The position numbers and the translations under genes were made by a program. The notes beneath the pieces were generated by a model. It was not told where the DNA came from and did no database searches. It was given only the letters and a program-made list of their open reading frames with translations. 64,000 bases of DNA from the NCBI RefSeq assembly GCF_026151205.1, contig NC_087073.1, forward strand, positions 19,978,658-20,042,657, written 5' to 3'. Positions 45,981 to 59,400 of the stretch are shown piece by piece. Each line of letters opens with the position of its first letter. Positions within the stretch are counted from its first letter, which is position 1. Source of the DNA: Bolinopsis microptera. Lineage: Eukaryota; Ctenophora; Tentaculata; Lobata; Bolinopsidae.

Positions 45981-46180
45981 TTGGACTTTATTCGACCGGA
46001 CATCGCGTGAACAGACATAATTTTGAACGGACATTAGAATGAAAGCTCAAGCGGCCATCTACTTACTCAACTTAGGACGTCCGCCATGAAAATTGGAACG
46101 GATAGTGAAATTAACGGACATGAACGCTTGGGCCTCTAGCCTCAAATTAATGTCCGTTCAAAATCAAATAAAGTCCATTA
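45981..46180. mobile_element. Foldback element, ~200 bp
   Basis: TGGACTTTATTCGACCGGAC at the left is matched by a complementary GTCCGTTCAAAATCAAATAA...GTCCA at the right. Several ACGGACAT/ATGTCCGT copies lie in the interior. Adjacent to the MITE at 45679. Confidence 0.6.
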
Positions 46181-46184
46181 TAAT

Positions 46185-49100
46185 GGACGTTATAACGTAG
46201 GTATAACGAAAAGAGGGTCTAGTAAATCCAAATTATTTTCTTGACAAAATAGATATTTTTAACAAGATTTTTAATAAAATTGTTAATAAGTGTACTTATT
46301 TTCAAATTGTAAACAAACATCGATTTCAGGGTACATAGCGTACTAGATGCAGGTTGTAAAATTTTCATTCCAATTTTATACAACAATATGTTTTCACAGC
46401 AATTATCACGAATAGCATTAGTATATTATTTAATATTTAATTATCAGCGATGCTGCAAGAAATTTACAATTTCAATACTTATATAGAGGAGATTCATTTG
46501 TATTAAGTACAACTACAGGGTGTTACAAGACTCGTGTCTGAATTTGAAATTACAATTTTTCTATTTTACGATGGAGCAAATTAGATGCAAACGGTTTAGG
46601 AATGTTTGTTAGGTCATCCATTTTAGTTATTTCTTGCAAAACGAATTTTTTCATAATCTTGCATTAGCTTTCAAAAAATTCTTCGAAAAATTTCAAGATC
46701 TGCTATAAATATGAGAGTATAGTTGGTCAACGAAAGCTCATTTGGATCTTGAGCTACTTGTGTCTTGCTGCATGTACAGTTTCACAATTCACATGCATCC
46801 TCTCCGCCGAAACGGCTAGGCTACAATCATGAAGTGATGGGTCGGGCAGCGTCTCGCAAAAATCAGAAACAAATAACAATTATAGTGCTGCTGAACAATG
46901 GGATGACGGCCTTCGGAACAATTGCTTTCAAAATGGAAATTTAACAATGTGAACTGATAATTCTTGCAAGAAATAAGATACATTGTAATTGTGCCAATTT
47001 TCCCCGATTCATGGCTTTTGAGGCGAAGCCTAAAAACAAAAGGTAAGAACGAGGGTTCAAAATCGAGATTATTTTACATTTTAGTTTTTACGATATATCC
47101 TAAAATGTATATAATAACGATAAGCTAAACCAATGACCAAGTTTGCGTTCATTCGTACGAATGTATAATATTCGCGGTGATCGTTTTGAATTTTTTTAAT
47201 TATTACAACACTGCAAATCTATTGCTATGCATTTATTGATGACGTAACAAATGGATATAATGTAATGTAGTCCGAGGAGTCTTACATCCTACTCGCGTCT
47301 TAAAACATAAAATGGCGTTTTCCTCGCACTGTATCATATTCATTTATCATTAAAAAAATAATGTAGATAGTCGTTACTGAGCGGCGCTCAGCCTGTCACT
47401 CCGCCGCGTATCTTCATTTGGTGTTCATGGTGTTTATGAACACTAAAGCCTGGGGTCCCCAGGTAACGCTCCTGAAGTTGCTATGGTAATACTAATATAA
47501 ATATAATATTCGAAAAGTTAGTTTACACGACTTCCGGGATGAATCTCTGTCGTAAATACTAAATGCAAGACGCTTAACAGGGCAATAAAATCGCTACACG
47601 AATAAAATGTACGAAAGTACAAAATTGATCTCAGAAAAAAAGCAAATTCAAAATTCAGAGAAACATTTTTTGTTTTAAAAAGCAAATAATTGCCAATTCT
47701 GTTTTTTCATTCATTTTTTAAAATTCCAACATATGTGACCCGACCCGGGTCTAATTAAATCGACCTTATCAACAGCTTTCTAATTAGTGATCGGTGACGA
47801 AGCCTAGACACTAATTCACTGGCGTCAGATTGTGAATGTAATTGATTTACCGGGCCAATGATAAAGAGTGATTGCACAGGAAGTCAAAGTTTTGATAAAA
47901 TGATCTACTCTCAAACGGAAGTTTTGTTTACTTCCGTGATCAACCTGTCTTCCGCACATTCCACGTTACACTTACTGATCCGGGACACAGAGCTATACAA
48001 ATCTGATAATGAAGTGAAGAAAAGAAGAGGTGTGAACCATATGAAGGAAAGGAGTGATCACTGATCGCTGACGACGATACATGAAGTGGTGTGCACTACA
48101 CAAGATTCCAGAGAGAGAGGGAGAGAGGGAGGGGGGCCTTATCAGTGTGGTGTCCTGCTGTCCCGGAGAGGTGGTAATCAGAGACCCCGTCTACCTCGCG
48201 TGATACCCGAGACCAGGTATTTACAGCAGGACCTAACTTGATTATCATACGGAGAAGGAGAGCATTCATCTATTATTTTATTAATATATATTTATATATC
48301 TCTACACACCTTCCCCTCTTGTCTTTTGCCTGTTGACGAGTGGAACACGTTGCTTCACCGCAATTAGTGGGATATTCCTGGCCCGGTTGAGGTGTCCTGG
48401 TGCACTACTCCAACCATAATAATACTTAGCTACTCTCCGCTCGTTTGCATTGCGTTTAAATTAGAACCCATACAAGCTTTCTGATACACGCTGACAAGCC
48501 GCAATTATCTTGTTATAATACAGCCCGTTTTTAGCACATATTTTTTTAGCACATATTTCCACACTCAACTTTCTCAAGAATTTGTTTTCAATGATCATTG
48601 TTGAAAGCTTTTCTGACTACTCATTATTTTAGCGGCATCATTGATCGCTGTTCAGATTGCTGTTCAGTTAAGCAGATATTTTTGCATATTACGTAGTCTC
48701 TTCATCCGTAAATATAAACGGGTTTCTTATTTTACAGGCTATCAACTGTAACACATTTTAACTTCGTCTTTCTGCTTAGTTTGAGAACCAATTTGCAATG
48801 CAATATCTTTCGTCAACTTCCTCAACGATGTAGTTCGGTTAACTAAGGTAAGTGTTCAGTGTTTGTGTAACGATATAAATAACATTGGGATAGGAAAACC
48901 TGGGGAATCAGTTCCTTGTCATGAAATACGGCTCAAAATATACTGCGAATCTCTCTATACCGGAACCTTGACATGCCGGGCCTCTCCTTTCCCGGCCCAA
49001 ATGTTCAGTTAATTAGCTAGTTTTGTGCAAGAAATGTGATGTACAAAACTAGCTAATTAACTAACTAACATTTGGCGGTGATTTTGGTATATTTTTACTT

Positions 49101-50476
49101 TTGAACCGTATTTCATGACAATGCGACACAATATGTGCATATAAGGCCACAGTGGGCTAATGGCTGATGGGGTATATGAGAAGGTTAACAGGTTATTTGA
49201 GAGGCTACAGATACTGAAGATTGGGATCATTTGAATCTCTCTATACTGGGTTTTTCTACCCCGTACACTTTTCGTTTCTCCTTTAGAGGTCCGGTATATA
49301 GAGGATTGAATGCACCAGTTTCCCTTCACATAAACTTATAATAAACATGACGCCAATCCCCAGTTTCTGTTAAGCGTCAAGTATATAATTAAGCATAAAG
49401 CTCCCAAAGCAATAAGTAGTTTGGTAGGTAACAAACATATATGAGCAGCAGTGTTTTAAATGTCATGCTCTGTAATATGTTCTGATGCAACATGTTTGAT
49501 GCAATCAGTTATTAAAAAAACCAGAGTACCAATTGTCCATATCTTACCGAGTTCTGAATTGCATAATTTACCAAAAGTCTTTTTGTACTATTGTGCAAAA
49601 GAATCGAGCTGTAGAATTATGGCCAATTTGGGTGCTTAGTCCAGTAATTATACTAGAGCTCGATCTGTCGTTCTGCCTGCTGGTATATGATTGATACCCG
49701 ACAAGTCTTTGAGACACTAGACAGTGGTTCAGGTTATTGGCCCCGTCTGACAATTATTTCATCTAATCTCGATTTACTTTGTGGTGTGAAGGTGTTATGA
49801 TTAAAAGGGTTACAGACACCAAATTTGTCTGCAGCTGTTCTACCCAAAAGTCAGCTGGTTTGGGATTCTTAGTTTGGTGCTGGTGTAAAATCCTTTATCA
49901 GTTCTAGCAATAAGAGCCTCATCACTATGCAATTCTGTACGATAACCTCGCGAATGAGAGTGTAGTATCGGTAATTACTACACGATCGTTATAGATATAA
50001 TGTCCGATCGATAGCCCACTTTCGTAAGTGCCCGTAATTTTATCTCACCCGAGCTAGCAACACTTTGATAATTATAACCTTGATTTTTCAAGCTTTATTT
50101 CCTCCTTAACCAGTTGCATTGTGTTGCTGGCACGTACTGACAGACTCGACCATTAACATCTTCCCAACCTGAAAGAGATTGTATTGCACTGGACTGAAGT
50201 GCGCATATTTCACTTCGATCCATTGATTTTATGAAAAAGCTGGTCGAGTCGTGGGATTGCATGTAAACAATTTTTCACCTCTCCCAAACTTTATTTGCTG
50301 TACTTACGAAAAGCACTAAATATATTATATTGTCAATTTGGGAAAGTGATTCGGGACAATATAAGGAGATCATATTGACAATAAAAAAAATAATTCGTGA
50401 AATTTCTTCATACCACCATTATCTCTGTCAGGATCGAGAAGCGTGCAAAACACATTAGCCGATTAGAAGAAGGAAT
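46185..50476. other. Non-coding interval upstream of the aminopeptidase gene
   Basis: No defensible gene. It contains the dispersed repeat at 47379-47470, a purine-rich (GAGAGG) stretch at about 48108-48135, and a foldback sequence at 48917-49121. Short open frames at 47858-48064 and 49057-49329 look like chance. The promoter of the aminopeptidase gene should lie at the right edge, but I see no clear TATA box. Confidence 0.5.
48917..49121. repeat. Foldback sequence with 19-bp perfect inner stem
   Basis: The inner arms GTTAATTAGCTAGTTTTGT (49008-49026) and its complement (49043-49061) flank a 16-bp loop. The outer arms TGTCATGAAATACGG and CCGTATTTCATGACA give a larger imperfect palindrome of about 205 bp. 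Confidence 0.75.
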
Positions 50477-53400
50477 ATGACAAGTTGGATGGTATGGAGT
50501 TTGTTGGTGGTGATGTGCAGAGCGGCAGGGGGAGAGTCAGCTGAGGATCAAGTGGTAGAGTTTGAGGACAGCAATGATACAGATCCTTTTGTGGATGACT
50601 TTGAGGATATTCCGTACAGGGGAAATATCCCGTCCTTCATCTCGGTTAGAACTTATTTTAATTGTTTGAAAAAACTAAATAGTTTTCCATAATAAAATGG
50701 ATTAAGCTAAAATTTTGATTTTTTTTGAAATTTGTAATTCAAACCATTTCTGAAATACATGATTGTATTTTTCAGCCGCTTCACTACGGTATAGTATTAA
50801 AAGCGAACCTGAGAGATTGGGTTTACTCCGGAAGGACGCACGTGCTTATAAACAGTAAGTTTAACACCATAAGAATGTTCCAAAACTGAAGAGATACAAG
50901 GCTGGTGCAGGGCCGGTGCAGGGCCGGTGCAGGGCCGGTGGCAAACCACACCATCAATCCGTGCAGCTGTATTCTGTACCACAAAAACCTGCAATATTTA
51001 ACTTTACGTTAACTGCAAAATTATATTGTTGCGTGCACACTTCCTCTCATTTAGAACATTTCCACTTCAATTTAAAATATTACGTTAACCACGTCATGTG
51101 TTTGCCCTGCTTCCAGTACCATGACCCCTGTCACAATTTCAGTCACTGAGCCGTGCGACCAAGTGCCTATTCACTCTGCTGGATTAAACATCAGCGACGT
51201 TTTCATGGCGACATACGAGCCGGAGGGGCGAGGCAGGAGAGTTCCGATCATGCAAGTGGTAGAAGACAAAAACCAAGAACTATTGCGGATTTATCCCCGT
51301 AGAATTCTTTATTCTGGAGTATATCAGCTGTTCATTGATTTCAAGAACGAGTTTGTTTCTGATTTGTTTTGGGGGTTTTATCAGAGCAGTTGGACGGATG
51401 AAAAGGGCTGGAAGAACAAAATGGTGACCACCCAGTTTTCACCTTACTGGGCTCGACACGCCTGGCCCTGCTACGATGAACCTAAATATAAGGCAACGTT
51501 AGTAAAAAATCAATCCTGTAATAGTTTTAGCGTTTGAGTAATGCAAGGTAGACAAGGTGAAAATGTGAACTTCAGAAAGCTCATTTCAAAACTCAAAATT
51601 ATCAAATGACCACTTTATTGGTGTCATGCTTTGTTAGAAAAGAACAACATTCTCAATTTCAGGTTTAAGTTTTTCGTTGATCACGAGTCACAGTACTATG
51701 CCCTGAGCAACGGTGCTCAAGAGTCCAGAGAACCGATACGGTCGGGCTGGGTGCGGACCACTTTCGAAAGGACCCCTGAAATGAGCACCTACATTACTGC
51801 CATGATTATTACAAATTACAGGTACCATACCATTACCAACTACTCAACTACCACTATCACTACCAGCATGTATTTAAATAGGATCTGACATGTTACTTTT
51901 GAGTTGACATGATATTTCTGACTAGGCAATGGGGGAGGGGACTGGTGAATGAACTTCTAAAATTCTGGGGAAGTCAGATCACAATCTCATGTGGGGTATT
52001 CATTCATACTTTAAACTTAAAGAGCAACCATTTAAACTAAACACTAATTTAGCTGAGAAGTATAATTTATGACAGTATGACTGTAGGGATATCAAGGGAA
52101 CGACAAAATCTGGAATTCCTGTTAAACTGTACGGGAGTCATGAAAAGCTACAGACCAGTCGGAGGATGCTTGACACAACTATAAAAACTATAGACTTCCT
52201 TGAAGAATACTTTGGGTAACGTTATATCTACTGTCTGCGTTTTACTTATTTTCTTGACAAATTAGCTAAAGAACGCATGATTTGCGCCGTATTCCGTACA
52301 GCCTAACCTCATTAGCAGCCCTCAACCTCTGATTTTTACAATCTTCTCATCATCCTCTCTCTACTGATAACGTAACGACCTCAAGGATATTTCAGGGTAG
52401 AGTACCCTATGAGCAAATTAGACGTGGTACCTGTACGGAGATTTGGGGTGGCTGCTATGGAAAACTGGGGTCTCATAACAGGTAATTCCGAATCACACCA
52501 CACACGGGCCACCGGGCTGGACCAGTTTCTGCAGAATTCTTGGCTGTAGCTGATCTGCCATGACAAATGATGATTTAAGGAAATTTTACCCTGGAGCCAA
52601 ACTGTATCCTGGATTTCGATTCTCGTAATTAGAAAGGCGTGATACTCAACATCAGTCAATAAATATCGAACTTTTAACACGTTCGACAAATTTTAACAAA
52701 TTTGTCAAACTTTTGTCCAGTGGCCTGAACTTGTACAATCGAGCAGATTTGTTTTTTAAATCTCTCCATCAATGCAATGATCAACTATATGATAATGGTC
52801 AACCATGAGTTGACAGTCAAATGATAAACTTGTACAATTTAAATGAGTTAACAAGTGTTATACGCCAAAAATCACAGATAAGATTGGACTGACAGAACTA
52901 TACTATTACAGTCCTTGATGTTTTTGATTTCATATTAAATTACCATTACTAGTTTGAAACGTACTGAAAAAAACGTATAATTTTATCTTGATTGCAAGGA
53001 TCTTCACAACTTATTGAAGTATTAACGAGATTTGGTTTTCACACGTTCGCGTTTGCAACTTTCCCGCTCTTTTTCCAGCCTGCACAGTGCACATATTGAT
53101 ACAGATAAAATATGTTGACAATAATGAATAATGTGCATGATTTAAGTTTTTCGAATGTTTGGATATCATATTACGCTTATCTCATTGAGATTGTAGGAGA
53201 AAAATGTATTATAACCAGTAAAGCTAAGTACAAGAAATAAGATATTTCGATTATTGATTTGGATTTGGCGACAAAAGAAAACAGTAGGAGTATATTTTCT
53301 GAAATTCCAGAGTCGAAGACTTTCATGAGCTTCTAATTTTTCAATTTTTTTGAAAAGCAATAAATTAAATCAAGATTAAAACTCAAAGACAAAATGCTAA

Positions 53401-56400
53401 CCTCTAAATTCTTCAAAAACTTTAAAGAATAGATCTGGTACATTTCCATCGATGTAATTCATGAAAAATTTTAGAGCCGGTTAGAAAGAGGGTTGCAATC
53501 TCGCGTTTCTTATTGTATTCTGGTCCTTAAGACGAGTATGGCCGTCAACATTTTTAAATTTTGCATTCTTTATAAACCCAAAAGACATACCTAGAATACC
53601 TAGCATATCAGTCACATCGATTGACTTGCGATTCTCGCGAATTCATTAACAAAGTTATTAAACTAAAAGGTTTCAGATTCAAATTTAACGGGGAAGCAAT
53701 CTTGTGACAGAATAAATTAACTTTCTGCTCAGAAATTTGGCATTGACCCATTATATTCAAAGTTCGATCAAACCGACTTATTTGCACTATCACCCTGAAA
53801 AACGTTCACTTTTTTAACAAAGTTTATGCTCTCAGCTCGGGAAGACATTGCGAACTTTGACCCAACGGTTCACAGCGCACAGTGGGAACTCCAAGCAAGA
53901 GTCATCATGGCACATGAGGTCGCTCATATGTGGTTCGGTGATCTGGTTACACCGGTTAGTTTACTTTGATTAATAGCTTTGTTAACAGATTATTTTATAA
54001 CTTTGTTCACAGATTTGTTTATACTTCTATAGCTTTGTTCACAGATTAACATGGTATGAAATATAAAGTATATGGTATATCTTAACTGTAAAGTTTTAAA
54101 GTCTGTAAATTTCAGAAATGGTGGGACAACATCATTCTCAAAGAGTCGACTGTCTCGTGGTTCATGGTGTTTGCTGCTGATGCAATCTTCGACGATTTTA
54201 ACTTCAGTGACGAGTACATGGTCACGTACGAACTAATTGTGAGCATTATTGAAATTATACAAAGGTTAAAGCTTACATTTGTCGATTTCGACGAAAATGT
54301 TGAAAATTTGCAGGATATTAATCATAAATTTAGAGCTGGATATCAAACTCCAGCCATTCCTCCACTCAAAATAAGGAATGTAGGATCTTTATAGAGTGTC
54401 CAAATTTCAGAGAGGTATGGATAAAGACTCTAGCGTGAACTCTAGACCTGCCATAGCGAACCCAGAATCGCAGGACGAGGTTTGCAGGCAGATCAAGATT
54501 TAGTTTAGATGTTTACTTTGCTCTTATTATTATATTATTATATACTTATATATAATGACTATATATAGTCATGAAATACTAGCATATATATAATATATAT
54601 ATGTATATTATATATGTATATATAATATATGTATTATATAAATATTATATAATATATATATATATTATATATATATATTATATATATATATAATATATGC
54701 TAGTATTTCATAACCTTGCTAATGCCAGACATTACTTCATTTCTCGTGAAGTCGAGATTTTATAGAACAGTCGATGAGCACATGATTTTCAGATAATGAA
54801 CTTGTTTGACGAGATAACGTATCAGCGAGGTGGTAATCTGTTCAGGATGATCTACCACATTATGGGTCCTGCGCCCTTCAAAGCTGCCATTCACAATTAC
54901 TTATCAGAAAATGCGTTCAACACTGCTCAAATGACAGATTTGACTCAGGTACTGCAAATTTTTTCAGATTGTCTGTATTATTTTGCCGCCCAAATTTTAA
55001 ATCACTGCTCTCGGAGATATCAAGGTTATGTACATTTATCTTACCTATGGTTCGTATTTCAGAATTTGCAAGACGAAGCCCCAGAATATGATTTAAAATC
55101 CTTGATAGAAAGATACACATTGCAAAAGAACTTCCCTGTGGTAAGAGTAATTCTAATTGTAATCATTGCATTAACGAAAGCAGAAAAAATTACGTTACAT
55201 TATAAAAAGCTTTTCAAATTCTGAGTTTATGTCTGTATGTGGTTTATAAAATCCATGGTTCCCGCTTGCGCGTGTCACAACAAACTCCACACTTTTCAGT
55301 AAACTTATCAGTTATCCGAATTAAGACATTTTATTGTTGAAGTAATTTGATTATCTTGCACCTTATATTTGGTGGGTGTAGAGGTTCATGGGCACACGAT
55401 ACCGCAAAAACAGGAGTGGTGTAGGGTTTTAAAAGACATAATGATTACTGACATGCCGTACCACTTTATCTTTGGAATGAGAGGAGGGTTTATTTCCTCG
55501 GCCAGAATTTATCAAGAAGTTTCATAATAAGATTATCTGTACCTGCGGCCAGTTCAACTGTTAATATACCAGGTGGGAGGTGATGAACTTTAGTTATTTC
55601 GACACATAACAATATGGTGGTAGTTATTCAGGGCTTTGATTAATCAATTGGGTAATAATGAAAGCTGATTAATCGATATCACGTGTCATAACAATTATGG
55701 TCTACCTTCCTACCAGCATCCAGATCTGTAACACCCTGTATAGTAGTACATTAACTTCCATTAACTGCCATCAATTTACGGTTTACCCTTTGACGTACCA
55801 TTATAATAGTAAGGTGTTATATTTCCTGGGTGGTCCAATATCTTAGTTCCGACAAGAAATGTTGCAACAGTTCTTCGCCGTTTGACAGCAGCATGCACGC
55901 TAATTTTAGTTCAACATTCCACATCAAATGTTAATCAACTCAAATTAGCATTCAATAAAATCGGCTAAAAATCAAAGAACACTGTGAATTGAGTAAATTG
56001 TGAATTAAATTCACTTCATAAGTTCATTATGCGGACCAGTACTAAGTGCAATATTTAATGAGGTGTCAGCAAGCCTGACAACTCACACCCAGCTGGTGGT
56101 GCAGCTCCATGTTCAGATATCTAAGTGGAACTCCTGACTCAGTAGTTCCACTTAGGTGCCTTGGAAGTCAGGGTTCGTGGACTCATGATGCATAAAAAAC
56201 AATCCTATTAAATTCAAGTCACGTGTAAAATCTCATTATGTTATATAATATAGTTACACATTTCACTCGATTGCTCAATAGAAGCTTGTATGTAATATAA
56301 CTGCAGGGTCAAAAGGGACAATGCACTCCTCAATATTTGATCCCTGATAATTTAAAGAAAAGTTTTCTGAGTTAAGGACAGAGACAGGATTCTAAATTTT

Positions 56401-59400
56401 GTTTAAAATAGAGGTTATGATTAGGTTGGAAATGATTTGGTTAGAGTAAGGTTCATGGTTTATCTTTAATTCTTTAAGTTATGGTGTCTTCGTTAGGATT
56501 TGTCATAACATATCACACCAAGAGAAGAACAACATTAAACAAGTACTTTTCACCACCTAACTCTGTCAGGTGCACGTAAAGATGCTGAATAGAACACACA
56601 TACTAGTGACACAGGAGAGGTTCCTCTTCACTAACAAAGAAGCAGTGGATGACTCACCTTATAACTATACGTGGCATATCCCCTTTACTTACACCACCGA
56701 CGCAGAGCGGGTCGACAAGGTTTGTAGAGGCATTTTGTGTTCCTGGTTGAAGCCTCATTGAGTGCGCGGCGCGGCACAGTAACGCATCGCGCTACAACAT
56801 TTTGTGTTCCTGGTTTGCGATTCATTTGTAGTTCGTTTAATCTTTAGTCAGTGATTAAGTATAAATTGCAGGGCAGGACCAGAGAGTGGAACTGGAATAT
56901 TAATTTTATTTATTCACCCGCATTTTCAGCTTCACCATTACGAAGAAAATGTTTTAACCCTTGCAAGGCTCACCCATGAGTCATGTCCCTTAATATGGTC
57001 AAACTTGACACTGTCAAGCGAATTTTAATTGCTGCTAAATAGCAAAAGTAACGCCCAGCCATTTTCCAACTCAACATCGGCGAAGGCCCATAATAGAACA
57101 TAAATGTTTAAACACTTCCTCGATGCAATATTTGAATTTCAATCATAAACTAAAATTCATTTTTTCAGCTCAACAAAATCTAAAAATTGAGGCGAATAAT
57201 CTCTTAGTCAATGCAATGAATGCTGATTGGTTGCCTTAATAATTACCTAAGGCCACTCCTTCAGGTACAAATCCTCACGGAGAGGGAGAATATAGTGGAA
57301 CTTTCCAAACCAGCGACCTGGATCAAAGTCAACAACGACTTCAGAATGTACTACATAACTAACTACGATTTAGTTGGCTGGAAGAAACTTTATCACCAGC
57401 TAGTTGAAGACCACACGGTCTTCACCACAACAGGTCAGTTGAAAGAAGAAACACTCATTAACTCAGATAATTGATATAAGCTGATGCCTGATGATTAAGC
57501 TAAATGTTTGAGGGGGGATGTTAGGTGAAGGAGGGTTTAAACTTAGGTATCTGGAAGAAAGTTCCATCTCTTTAACGTTCTTAATCTCCCCAAACCATTA
57601 TTAACTGACGGCGCCCATTACATCAGATAGGATACAACTACTATCTGACCTGCTAAACCTGGTGACAGCTGACAAGCTAGATATCACCTTCCCTCTGCAG
57701 TTCCTGACCTACATGAAGAAGGAGACAGAGTTTGGGCCCTGGAAGCTGGCTACAGAGCATTGGAACCACCTCATTAACCGCATGTCACCCGCAGAAAAGT
57801 TCGCCGCCAAGGTAAAGGTAGGATGAGCATGGAGCGTATTGTGAGTTAAGTGTGAATATCCGAGCAGAGCACAACTTACCGGAGGTGTCTTATATCTTTT
57901 ATCATTAAACATTTTTATGGCATGCTCATAATGTTCACCATTTTGCCCTTTGACAATATTTTATCTATAAGAAATTGACATTTACCCCAACACGATTTTT
58001 CCAGATATATGCAAGAGATTTAATGGATGAAGCATTGAAGGAAGTGGTTAAATTAAATACCTCTTATAATAAACCAATCAAAGAAAGGTTGCTACAGTTT
58101 GTTTTGGTCGACACGGGGATGACAGTCGACCATCCTGTTGCTCACGAATTCATCGATAAGCTCGGGGAATTGTCAAGGTAATTGGGTTATGTATTTCTTG
58201 TTTTTATATTTATTATAACATCCGTTGAATTTCAGTAATCAAATCTCTCAGTTTTTCCTGATTTGAGCGACCTTACTGCCCACAGTTTAAATGGTCGGAT
58301 TGTTCGATCATCATTACGCGACAAATAATGCGTAAAAATAATTTACTTGGACAAATGAGGACTTCGATACTTAATCATAAATTTTACCTATCAAATTATT
58401 ATATTTATACTTTTACTATCTGCAGAGAGAGAACGTTTCCAATTTACTGGATAACCCGTAACCGACCCTATTTAAATTCTCATTAATATCCAAATCGACT
58501 CGTCTAGTTTACTGTTTATTAATAAATCGACACTCTCTTAATCTTTCAAATGATTAACGATAAATCACCGATATATTATAAAATGCTCACTTCAGTATCC
58601 ATTAGTAAATATATTAATTAGACAATATCCCTGTCTAGTCATCGACTACTGATATATATTATCTTCATTAGTAAACATTATATATTAGTTAAGACTATAA
58701 ATCTGTTCTTAAGAGAACTACAAATCACAATACCCACTTTTAAATAACGTGTTCTCAAGTAAATAAAACTAAAACTCCAATACAGCCAGAGTTGGAATTT
58801 GATAACAAGCTATAAAATCGAAAAAATGCTCAGGTGCTTGGTTTATGGTTAGAATTACATGACAAACATTATATTTCTTGCCCCTTTCTGGAATCTTTTG
58901 ACAACAAATCCTGAGTCGTTCCACAGTTTGTTAAAGTGAAGGGCGACAAATCCACGCCTTTCGAACACTCTGTATTTATAACCTTGCTAACCTTTATCCC
59001 TAATCCCACCTTAACCTTCATTACATGCCCTGCCATAGCAGACATATATAGCTGTCAGTTACCGGTTACGAGCCATCATTTAGACCTACGGACCGTCAAG
59101 TACAGCCACATAATATATCCTGCAAGTACATGATCACATTCTGCAGAAACTGTATGATTATATACTTAATTTCTTGTCACATCTGTGTAGTATTCTAACA
59201 ATCTATGCGGCGAACACTGACGTAGATTTTATTTTAAGTAACCGAGTAACGATTGTCGGCTATTTTAAGAAGTCTGTAGGTATACAGGTTATGTAATTTA
59301 CGGTATGCGACAAGTAGATCAGGTCAAAGAACGGAGAGCCTTAGTAGAACTTAAGTTAACTGACAGGATTGCCTATATAGTATAATGATATCATTTGACG

